A stretch of 64,000 nucleotides of DNA from Lasioglossum baleicum (taxonomy: Eukaryota > Arthropoda > Insecta > Hymenoptera > Halictidae): the NCBI RefSeq assembly GCF_051020765.1, contig NC_134943.1, positions 10,106,001 to 10,170,000 on the forward strand, given 5' to 3'. Positions within the stretch are counted from its first letter, which is position 1; every line of letters starts with the position of its first letter. Under the pieces are notes generated by a model. That model saw nothing but the letters and a program-made list of their open reading frames with translations, did no database searches and had not been told where the DNA came from. Positions 23,314 to 33,375 of the stretch are shown here, one piece after another. Made by a program: the position numbers and the translations under genes.

Positions 23314-24055
23314 CGCTTCATCTTCCTCGCGTCACCTCGACCTCTTCGAGAACTATCTTCCTCGCGTCTCGTGCACGTTCCCGTTCGTCTGGATGCAGTA
23401 CCGCGTGCTGGCCCCCCGAATTCCGATTAGAAAGTCGTCGGAGAGGATGCAACGTGAAGAATGCAGCGTTGCGACTGCAATGGACGCGGGCCCGACTGGC
23501 TCTGAGCGGCTTCGGTCTTCTAGAAAGTCGACTTGGCAGGGTCTTGAACGGTTAGTATACTGTTCCCTGGTTAGTATACCGTTCTCCGGTTGCCTTGGCA
23601 CGTGTTCTATCGTCGTCCGGGAGAAAGTGTGCGTGCTCGGATATAGGCGGTTCTCGATCCTGATCCACGAACGAGCCGCTGCCGGTGTCACTGGACTGCC
23701 GTCCTTCCCGTGGTCACTAACTTGGAATGCGTGTCAGGCAAGGAAGTCGACGAGTGACTAAGGGCCTGGACGTTCCGTTCGTTTCCGAGTAGACGATCGA
23801 ACATCGGGAAGTCGCATCGCGATCGTCGATGACTCAAACGAAACGGTTCAATAGTTTGGAAAGAATGAGCTGGAATCGGTCTCTCGAGACAGCTCGATCT
23901 TTTTAATAGCGCGAGTGCAGCGTGACCTCGGACGATTAAAAAGCAAGGATTTTTCGAGGACGTGAGCCGCGGTGTGGAAAATAGCATGCGCGGAATGTTT
24001 GATCGATTAAGCTCGCCTGCAAAGTCACCGAGCTTTCGAGAGAAGCATTGTTGCG
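23314..24055. promoter_or_regulatory. Divergent promoter region, Knickkopf-like / ankyrin gene
   Basis: The two start codons (23313 minus and 24056 plus) are 742 bases apart and point away from each other. The segment is GC-richer than the adjacent introns and must hold both 5'-UTRs. No clear TATA box was found for either gene. Shared regulation is possible but only inferred from the geometry. Confidence 0.5.
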
Positions 24056-25307
24056 ATGTCAGGTTTCGGAGCTAAGGACCGACACGGTGAGCTTATCTTA
24101 TTGATTACATTTTTGTTCTTTTTTTCCTTACGCTTTTTAACGTCGCATCGATAGCACGGTGATTAACGATGATGTTTGGATTACGTTGGTTTTAGCAGAT
24201 AAATTGTTTTGATGGTTTAGGATATTTAAAAGTTGTGATTCGTGTCGGTAGAGCTTTTCTGGTATTTTATTTGCGCAGATTCAGTGGAGGAGGAATTCAT
24301 GTGGCTGCTCAAGTTCGCCAGGTTTAAAAAGATCAGAGATTTCCTCTCGAAAAAGTGAGTTGGTCTAGCAGGAAATCCTGAGGATTTTTGGGAAATTGTA
24401 TTTTTAATTGTGATCGCAGTCGATCGATCGATTTGCGGTACCCCACAGAAGATTTGAAGACGCCCCTGATGGCGGCTATCGATCGCAATGATCCTCAGAT
24501 CTTGTCTCTCCTGCTGGAGACAAATTCTGCGGATTTGGATCAGACCATCACACAGCCTTGCGGAAGGACTGCTTTGATGTATGCTGCTTATGTTTCGAGG
24601 GACCCTGAGGTGCTGCAGGTGCTTTTGAAAAAGGGCGCGAACCTCCAGAAGACGGACATGTAAGAACGTACTATCGAAACAATAGTCAATTATTTATACG
24701 CCCGACTTTAGAAAAGTAATTTTATGGTGTAGTAGAGGCTGGACCTGTCTTCAATACGCCATAGTTGGCGAACGTTTCAAAAACGTGACCCTTCTCCTAG
24801 ACTCTGGCGCTGCCATTAATCAGCGAGATTTGCAGGGACGAACGCCTCTGATGACATCGTGTAAATAAAATCGAAAAAATTCTCGCCAGAGAGAAAGGAG
24901 AGAGAGAGAGAGGCTGCAGATTTTACAGATCTTATCAAATGTGAAGTAATTAAATTGAACTAAATTAAATTTCAAATTTAAGCCTCTGTAAAAATCTGCA
25001 GCCCTTTCAAAGGACACTTTTAGGAAACCAATCTCATTTTATTTGTTCAGTGTACCTTTCAACCTTGGACATACTGATGCTCCTATTGGACCGTCGTGCA
25101 GAAATTAACATTACTGACTACAATGGCCTCACTGCTCTTCAGTTAGCCATTCTGTCACGAAAAAGGGACGCAGCGGTCATTTTGATGGAAAGAGGAAGCG
25201 ATAGAGGTGTGCTCACTCCGAAAACCAAAGCTTCGATCGGCGAACTGTGTAAAACCAGTATGCCTAAAGTTCTTCGATGCATCGAACCAAAATCTAGAAC
25301 GCTGTAG
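24056..25307 (+). CDS. Small ankyrin-repeat protein
   Basis: Five exons, 24056-24086, 24279-24354, 24420-24659, 24733-24860 and 25051-25307, encode 243 residues. After a basic N-terminal helix (FMWLLKFARFKKIRDFLSK) come about five ankyrin units: KTPLMAAIDRNDPQILSLLL, CGRTALMYAAYVSRDPEVLQ, RGWTCLQYAIVGERFKNVTL, QGRTPLMTSLYLSTLDILML and NGLTALQLAILSRKRDAAVI. No membrane, SOCS-box or kinase domain is seen. The partner and function are unknown. The fourth exon has a tandem acceptor (TAGTAG at 24730-24735). The first AG gives DIRGWT, the better ankyrin consensus; the second would drop one residue. I do not recognise the orthologue. Confidence 0.82.
24911..25003. repeat. Short hairpin with GGCTGCAGATTTT ends
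   Basis: GGCTGCAGATTTTACAGA on the left and its near-complement TGTAAAAATCTGCAGCC on the right enclose AT-rich sequence. It resembles a diverged short copy of the TAGACTGCGG family. It lies in the last intron of the ankyrin gene. Confidence 0.5.
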
Positions 25308-25440
25308 TGCAACTACGAACATTTTACAACTTATCTAAATTGGGTATAATAATTTCCTAGCAGCCAGTATACATTATCAGCTATTTATACGAAATCCAGC
25401 TCAACATCGATCTCGGAGGAATGAAAGACAATCGGTAACT

Positions 25441-26963
25441 CTAAAAGACGAAGTCCTGCGAAGACAATTGTTCCTTCGTTTCTCGATCGAACCGATCGAC
25501 AACATCCTCAGCCATCTCACCCTGCCATTGGTTCACTTTGCCACTCCGAATGAAGTCACCATCGACATCGATTAGCTTCAGCTTCCTATTCATCTCTACC
25601 GCCTCTTCATAGTTCACCGACGGATTCGACTTCATATTCTCAAAACTGAGATGCTCCAGCAGCATCTTCACTTGATCTTCGGACATAGTGTTTCCCAAAA
25701 ACGTGGCCGATCGTCGAATCACCGAGGTCAGGTCCTAAATTTCAAACATTTCGACACCCATCAAAATGATTAATACAACCTCCGATTTATACGGAAGATG
25801 TTCAGAATAAATCTGTATAAATTTCGATTACTTACAGATTTCATGTCTTCGTACTTCAAGAATAACACGTTGGGGTAGCTCCTTCTGTTCCAGAATCCCA
25901 GAACGTGGTCCCAGAAGGGCGCAAAGCACACTATTAAAGAGAGAGAGCAGAAGATTAAACCTGTTGATCATCGCCATCTTCGTTTCGTACCTTTCGCGCC
26001 CAAGAAGAGTCGACAGAAACTGTTGAAATCTCCTCGATAGCCTTCTAGAAGTCTGCAGTGATGATAATAGGAGACACAGGTGTCCTTTGGATCCCTAGCA
26101 ACGTACAGGATCTTCGGCTGCTTCTCACCTGTCCGAAGCTGACGAGGAAGCAACCGGAAAGGCAGATGGGTCTTGATGAATCTCGGACTGGTTTTGCTGC
26201 TAGCGTAACTCACGCTGTCGGAAACCAGCTGGTGGAGATGCACTTCCGGATGCCGAGGTATGATCGTCGTGTAATCGAACAGGATCGAGTGCCTGGTCGA
26301 GAATGCGCGTTACCATTTCGTCCATAAAGCTCTTCGGGGTCTAGACTTACTCTAGAAAAGGAAACCTCTCCGGCAAGGGGACCTTGGCTCCCTCGAGGTC
26401 CATGTTGTTCGCGATGCACCAGATCATTTCCTGTGTCCAGGTTGTTCCTAGTTGCATAGTTAACGTTCATTAATAGACTGTAGATCTTTATGCAAACTAC
26501 AAATATTCGCATATTGAAGATATTCTTGAATACTTCTAAACTTTCTACTGTTTAACATTCCACTACCCAGTCAGTTTTATGATAAATGTACAAAATTCGC
26601 AGTCTAGTTATCGATAATTAACAGTTTAGCTACCGGAAACCTATTAATCCTTTCACTATTGCACAATTTTTCCACAAATCAACGTTTACTCTTTCCTGCT
26701 ACATTAATTATTGCATTCCAAGTGTCTACCGGTAGTTAAAGTGTTAGAGTGACATGCAGACAGTGAGTACCAGTCTTGGGAAAACTGCAGACCCACACAT
26801 CATCGTCTCTGACTTCGAATTCCTCGATCGCTTTTGCAAACTCTTCGTATCTCTTTGGCAAACAGACACCGTTCACGGTGACGTAGCCTTTCCTGAACTC
26901 GTTCGTGAACTTCTCTTGCAAAATTCGATCCAAATCAACGTCAAGTTCGAACTGGAGAGCCAT
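25441..26963 (-). CDS. Cytosolic sulfotransferase (gene 2)
   Basis: Five exons in transcript order, 26963-26771, 26447-26351, 26292-25991, 25930-25836 and 25734-25441, encode 326 residues from an ATG at 26963. The PAPS loop is SFPKTGTTW, followed by TQEMIW. The catalytic His is in FIKTHLP and the 3'-phosphate motif is ILYVARDPKDTCVSYYHH. The C-terminal motif is unusual: RSGKVNQWQ replaces the canonical RKGxxGDWK, so PAPS binding or dimer contacts may differ. The third exon equals two exons of gene 1, so that intron was lost here or gained there. It is a paralogue of the gene at 16296-17973, on the same strand, with the Knickkopf-like and ankyrin genes between. The substrate is unknown. Confidence 0.87.
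26474..26606. mobile_element. TAGACTGCGG-family MITE, about 133 bp
   Basis: The left end is TAGACTGTAGATCTTTATGC and the right end is AAATTCGCAGTCTA. It sits in intron 1 of sulfotransferase gene 2. Confidence 0.7.
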
Positions 26964-27863
26964 TCTTCTGTACCTTGGACCGCAAACCACTCAAAAATCG
27001 ATTTCTACTTGTAATGATCGTTGATCAGAGCTGCGAGAACCGATTTTGCAAAAATGGACCGTGGCATTCAAAGCACTGATTGTTGTGTCGTTCGTTTGAA
27101 CATGGCCCGTTCTCTGCTTCGTTCGAACTGGCTGGAAATTCTCAGTTGTTCTTATATACAACGTGCGGCAATTAAGACGAAACGAGCTAATATTATTAAG
27201 CGGTTTTTCTTTCTGCTTTAGTGGAGCGAGGCCGGTGTTTAGTGGCTTTTTTCTTTGAGCTGGCCGCTCCCTGCACAAACAAGCTCTTCGATCTCTTCAA
27301 TTTGAACCCTTTAATGTTGATAGCGAGCACCTGCGTGCTTGATTAATTTTAGGAGTGTACTTGACAATGATCAAATATTTGGAGAAGAAAAATTTAATTT
27401 TGTTTTTAGGGAGGAGTACGATATTTAGCTCATTATTGTTCTAAAGCAATCCTCAGGAAAATTTGTTGCAAGCGGAAATAGAAAACGAGAAAAGCCCAGA
27501 ATCGTAGAAAAGAATTTCAGAGTGCAAAGAGTTAGAAACGAGAAGGAGAGAATCCTCTAAAAAGTTTTGAAACGTTAAACGAAGCAAGCCAAGAAAACGG
27601 AATGTCAAAAGAGAAATCAGTTGCACAAAAAGATGCAGTTTCCGAACTTTTTGCACAATCGCAGCGGAACAGTTCGCGGAAAACACTGGTGAACGGATAT
27701 TGTTGTACGGGTTTACTTTATTCTGAGTAACCGGACGAGTATAATCGTCATACAAAAAGGGTAAAATATTAGAAAAATTCAAGAGGGACTATATATATCG
27801 TCTAAGTCTTATGAGTAATGAAGTGTACTGTGATTCAGGTACTAACAACTACTTTCGTTGTTT

Positions 27864-28136
27864 TTAAAGCATCTCGGTTTCCATCGAACCGGCAGTCGGT
27901 TCCGTCGAGCGTTCTTCGTTCTTCGCGGCCGTTTTACCAGTAAAACGCCTCGAAGAAGCTCCCGTTCTCGCTTGAATAGCTTCTCGCAATTGTATCGGAT
28001 CTAACGCGCGTGCAACGTCTGCTAAATATATATTCTTAGTACGAAAATAACTTGGCAAGACAAACTTCTTTATATTTGATATATAAATATCGGCAGAATC
28101 TAGGCAGAAGGCCGTGTCGAACAACGCGATATAATA
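27864..28136 (-). other. Unassigned open frame, possible exon
   Basis: An open frame of about 90 codons runs from just after an in-frame TAA down to a TAA at 27864. It has no ATG until near its end, so it could only be an internal or terminal exon. The middle (ALDPIQLREAIQARTG) looks protein-like, but I recognise no family and cannot find a joining exon. It could be chance or a relic. Confidence 0.2.
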
Positions 28137-28241
28137 CTTCAACTCTTAGCTATGCTAAACGGGTACTCCTGAACCACGAGGTCCAGCTTCGATCGTATAC
28201 TTTTACGATCCGAGGCGCAACTTAAATTAAAACAAATGTTA

Positions 28242-28424
28242 ACAGACTGTAGATCTTAATGCGAACTCATTGCAACGCCTAGAACGAAAGAAAAATCAAT
28301 TTCGTCAGAAATAAAATCATCTCGTTAAAATAAAATAAAAATTTCAATGCTAGTCATGAATCTAAAAGATTCCTTATGTTTCAAAAATTTTAAAACGTCA
28401 TAAACGCATAAAGATCCACGGTCA
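28242..28424. mobile_element. TAGACTGCGG-family MITE, about 183 bp, diverged
   Basis: The left end is CAGACTGTAGATCTTAATGC and the right end is GCATAAAGATCCACGGTCA. Both are recognisable but mutated family termini. It is intergenic, downstream of the ALMS-motif gene. Confidence 0.65.
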
Positions 28425-28614
28425 GCATGCAAATGCTAGGTAGTATGCACTGTCGCGAAAAACAGAAGTGTCTACTAAAAACGAGATTTAATCTAGCCTT
28501 TGCTGTGGCGAAAGGCGAACTACTTTGTACGTTTCTCTATCCTTGGTCGACTCGCAGGACTATAATTCGCTAAATAACGGCAGACTCTGAACGAGCGCCG
28601 ATTGTTCTCCAATG

Positions 28615-31600
28615 TTACATATTGGATATCACGCTGACACTTTGGGACAGGTCCACCTGGCCCCGCAGCACCTTCTGCTGCAGTTTCTTGCAGAAGATCT
28701 TGGCCATCAGCTTGTTGCGACGAGTCGCCTCTTCCTTCTCCTGCTGCCGCTTCTTCTGGCGAACCTCGTTCAAACGGAGATAACGCTTGCGCAGCCTCTC
28801 GCGCATCTCCTCGTCGATCACCCTCTTCTGTGTGGTAACTGAACAGAGAAATCCTCTTAACAATTAATTTTCAAATCCAAATAATCTCCTACTAATTTTA
28901 GAGTCAGTCCTCACCTGTCGGCTTCGAAGAGGTCTTCGGCGATTTCAGCACGTTGGATGTGGTGGCCATGGCGAGTAGTTGAATCCGCTTTTCCTTTCGC
29001 AACTGCCGCAGATGAGATATCTCCGACATGTACTGTCGACGAGTTTCTGCATTGTTGACGAAATCCGCCTTGTTCCTCGTCAGGTAGTCCTGTAAAAGTG
29101 CAACACAATCATTAATCGCAAAATCATAACACTTTAGCCACCTCGAAAATAAGAATACCCCCTTAATAATTGCTAAATGGAATTAATGATTTATTTTCAA
29201 TTATTTTAAGATTAACGATAACATACGGTAGCATCCTGTTCCACTTTAAATCACACAGAATTTGTCACACAGTCATCAATTTCTTTGAACCTTGCAATGT
29301 GATTTGAAACGGAACGATTCATAAATACCTGCAGAGTGTCCTTCCTCGGCGAGTTCATGCTGGACGCAGTTCTCTTCACCACGTTACAGACACAGCCTTC
29401 GATTTTGTTCCCATTAACAGCACGGTTCTTTAATGGCACCTTCTCCTTCACGAACGACAGCTCGTACGCGACCGCTTTCGGGTAGGTCTGGCAATAATTG
29501 TCCTGCTTCCCAGCCTGAGTAGCCGTGGCAATGCATCTTCTACAGTATTTACAGATCTGCTCAGAGTCACCCGCTTCAGGGTGTTGTATCCTACCATAAG
29601 ATTCCTCTTCGCACTCGCACATCAGATTCTTTTGTACTTTATACTGTGGCCGTCCGCGCACCGGTCGATCATCGGCTTCGGGCCAGCGACCACAATGATG
29701 ATTCCCATTGTGCATGGCTTTGCTACTGGCTCTATTCTCGCAGGAACAATCTGCGGAGCATTCGCAGAGCTTCGCATGACCGTTCTGCTCAAAACTGGAG
29801 ACGCACTGATTGCTCTCTTCGTGGTACCTAGAGTTAGGTCTGAAGGGCAGCCTACCTTTCTTCGGTTGATTGTTGTCGCAGTCGCAGAGTGTTGTGCAGT
29901 TACAATCTTTACCGTTTAAATCCTCCCTCTCCTGAACACAATACTTCTTCTGACAGTCCTCGCACTTCGAGACGCTGCTGGCCTCCAAAGTCTGAGTCGT
30001 GGAACTGGTCTGGCAGCCCTTGGACATGGGCCTTTTGGTCTGGCGCTTGCAGTCGCAGGAATGCTTCGACTTCGAGGCGTTGATCTGGTTCTTGGTCTCC
30101 TTCTGCCTCAGCTGACTGACCTCCCTCTGCCTGACCACCTCGGCCGAGCTGACACTGTTGTCGTTACTATGATCCAACTTCTGCGAATCGACGGGACTCT
30201 CTTCCCTGCATACATCAGCGTTCGCGGGCACGGTCTGCAGATTGGACTGGTCCTTCTGGTCCTGCAAACAGTATACGCAAGCAGACACAACGTTCTGAAT
30301 GGTGCAGTGCTTCGGACACTGTCCAGCCTCCACGTTGCCTTTATAGCTATTCTGAAAGTGCATCGCGTTGTGCGCGGGACACTTGATATAATGCACGATC
30401 TCCGACTGTATCAGCGTGGGGATCGTGGCAGCCTCTTGAGGATCAGTTTGGACGCCGGTGTTCACCAGCTTCAAGGTCGAGCGATGCATGTTCGAGGCGG
30501 AGACAATCTCTCCACCCGTCTTCGAGTGTGCGCTGGTGACGTTGGTCGCGGTTTGAGCGCAGCTGTTGCGCTTCCTAATGCGCTGCACCACGCTGTTTGA
30601 TCTATTATGCGGTCGAAACGCTGCCAGGTTGCAATGCGAGGACCAAGGTTCATCCATAGAGTTCGCCTGACCGTCAGATTCAGTCCTACGCAGGTAATCG
30701 CCATCTCTGACGCAACCGTGGACCGGTTTCGACTTGAAATTCGTGGATCTTGATTTTCTGGGCGACATCCGGGGTCGTTCGACCCTGCGAGGCTCTTCGA
30801 GGAGCTTCTTCAGGTTTGACAAATGACTGATCTCGTTCGTGATCCAGATCAGCTGGTTCCTCTTCTCCATCTCCGCATAGCTGACCAGCTTCGAGTCTTC
30901 GGACTCTGAATTCCCGCACTTCTTCATCTCGAACTGCCTTTCCGATAAAGTCGTCAGCAATCTCCAGTCCAGTTGTTCCTCGCTATTACTCGAACGCACG
31001 TTGCCGGGCCTCCTGTTGTTCAGCACAGCATCCAGCAGCATCCTGTTATGGTCCGCCGGCGTGCTGTTTGATAGACTGGAGTCTTCTCTCGAGATCTTGC
31101 ACCTGTCCTTCACACAGAAGATGTCCTGCGGCTTGGTGCCCTTGCGACCCCTCTGCGGAAAGAAGCACTCTGAGCTCTCGCTCTTGTCCGGCTCCGTGGG
31201 AGTGTTGCTGCTTCGTCGACAGTCGTCCAATCTCAGTCCCATCCTTGCTTTCCTCCCATCAGTCTCAGTTCTATCAGTATTCTTATCCGTTTTGTCGCTA
31301 CTACTACCTAGAACTTCCTTACCCAAGACTCTCCCACTCCCTGCTACCTTGCGTCCACAAGCAGTGCTCTTCTGATGACCCCAATCCCCTGAAGAATCGC
31401 TGGTAGTATGCTTCTTGGTCAGAGCTTGAAGGATCTCCGTCCTGTACACCTTATTCCTAGCGTCGTCCGGGTTCCAAGGCACATTGTCTTCCAGATTATG
31501 CTCAATCTTATCATCAGTATACTTCGCAGAGATGAGTCTTTTGACCACATGGTGAATCAGTCTTTTCCTCACGTCCTTGTCGCACTTGTTCGCGTCCACC

Positions 31601-33375
31601 AAGCTCTTCAGTATGTTCACGCTCCGCTCCAAGTCTCTGACCAAGCTGTCCGAGTCTCCCCACAGTTTCTCGTTAATACTGGAGCTAGTGTTTGGCAAAG
31701 TTGACTGCGATCTTCCCGTGTCAGTCGAAGACACGTGACTGCCACTGCCGTTAGGCACATTTTCGTAGACATGACCGGGAAAGTATTCGAAGCTGTTCGC
31801 TCTTCCAGTTACATTCTCGGCCTCGTCTCGAGGCGTTTGCGTCCCCGAGCCGTTCGGGGAAGGTTCCGAGCAGCTTCGTCTCGCTTTGGTCACGCGGTTA
31901 GCTTCTCCAGGCTCTTCGGCCCTCTGTTTCCTAGGACTGGGGACCTTGTAGGTGCCTCTGGAGCTCTTGATCGCCACGGTCATGCTCCTCTGCAAACTAG
32001 TTCCTCTCTTTGGTAACGGCGGCTTTTCTTCGTCGACGACAGAGACCTGGACGCCGACGGACTCCTGGCTGCAGGCATTCAGGCTCGTCTGTATCAGCTT
32101 GTCGCAGGTCGAGGGCTTGTTCACTATCGTGGCGATCGACGACGAGGAATTAAACATCAACGGAAGCCCAACACGGTTCCTCTCCCTCGCGTACAAGTTC
32201 AGCTCGCTCTGGCTTCTCTTCAGCGTCAACTTCGAGGCTGATACCGCCAACGTGTTCATCGAGGTGCTCTTCTTCAGTGGCGACAACGGCGGACACACGT
32301 TTTCCTTGTTCGGCTTGCTAAGCGTCCTCCTCGGCTCCGTCTGCTTCACAGCAGGGACCTTGAAAAACGGCAGCTTCGGTGTCGTGTCATTACTCCTCAG
32401 AGAATCCTGTTGCTTCAGGTCTCTGGTCAACGATTTCTCATTGGTGCTTAAATTTTCACCGGCTATAATTCCAGGCAAATGGTTCTTCACTATAGGCGTG
32501 ATCTCAACCTCGCTCTCAGAGCCTGAAATGTTCCCGAACAGGGGAGTGGAGTTGGCGTCGGGCGCAGACGTTTTGGAACTGCTCTGCGGCCCTGCAAGCT
32601 TGCCAGAGATTCCAGACTCAGTGGTACCCTCGGGATCTAATCGTAAAGCAGCCGAGCAACCTCTAGCTAAAGCCATGCGCTCTATAGTACTTAATTTTTT
32701 GTCACCTTGCTTGTGTAGCGGCAGAGTGTTGTAGTAACCAACGTCCGCGCCGCTGTCCCATTCAAGCGGCTTGTGAGAAGCAATGCTAGAAGTGGGAGAA
32801 GATACTTTACGCTCTACAGACTCTGTTAGAATCTCCTGAGTCTCGTGCTTCTCCTCTAGAATCGTCTCGGGTGTATCACGCCTTAAATCTGGGGACGGAG
32901 ACTCTGAATTTGAGACCTGGTGAGCGTAGCTAGCCGAAGAGTCTGCATTCGAAGACTGTCCAATCAGCGGAGGTCTTGCCCATCGTCTCCTCTCTCTGGG
33001 TACGCAAGAGCGTAAACTATACTCTTCTCCGATACAGTCCTGCCGGCCGGTGGCCAGCGCAGGGTTCAGTTTATACACGCTGTAATAATATTTAACTGCT
33101 TCTGGCGAGCTGCTGGTCGTGGGTAATGAAAAGTACTGATCCAGATTGGCGCTCTGAGAGTATTTCTGATAGTATTCCATTACCTGTGTCGAGAGGCTTC
33201 TGTTTACCATGCCCAGTCCCAGCTTCGGCTGCGAAGCCATCACTCGCAGGCTCTGCCATGGCGCGGAACCGGAGCTGCACACAGGGTTATCGTTCGCAAG
33301 CGACTCTCTCGGCCGAGACAGATCCTCTGAAGCATCAAAATCTCTCAGACGACTCTCGGACGGCTCATAATCCAT
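28615..33375 (-). CDS. Alms1: ALMS-motif centrosomal protein (Alstrom syndrome protein 1-like)
   Basis: ALMS-motif proteins (ALMS1, C10orf90, KIAA1731-type) act at centrosomes and ciliary basal bodies. Three exons, 33375-29329, 29089-28915 and 28838-28615, give 1481 residues; the ATG at 33375 is the first in frame. The C-terminal 140 residues carry the ALMS pattern: LQDYLTRNKADFVNNAETRR, then a basic helix (HLRQLRKEKRIQLL), then RVIDEEMRERLRKRYLRLNE and RRNKLMAKIFCKKLQQKVL. The first 1000 residues are disordered and Ser-rich. Residues about 1000-1280 are Cys-rich (CPAHNAM, CVYCLQDQ, CEDCQKKYC, CDCDNNQ, CECSADCSCE, CKYCRRC), which I do not know as a standard ALMS feature. The orthologue within the family is unsure; C10orf90-like is the alternative. 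Confidence 0.75.

Larger units (their letters stand above)
26964..28614. other. Spacer between sulfotransferase gene 2 and ALMS-motif gene
   Basis: About 1.65 kb. It contains one further copy of the TAGACTGCGG family (28242-28424) and an unassigned minus-strand open frame at 27864-28136. Otherwise it is AT-rich and shows nothing I recognise. Confidence 0.5.

Noticed and set aside
23129..23761. 210-codon plus-strand frame
   Set aside because: It runs antisense across the Knickkopf-like signal-peptide exon and shows no domain or splice partner.
30061..30600. 179-codon plus-strand frame
   Set aside because: Shadow of the ALMS-motif protein exon on the minus strand.
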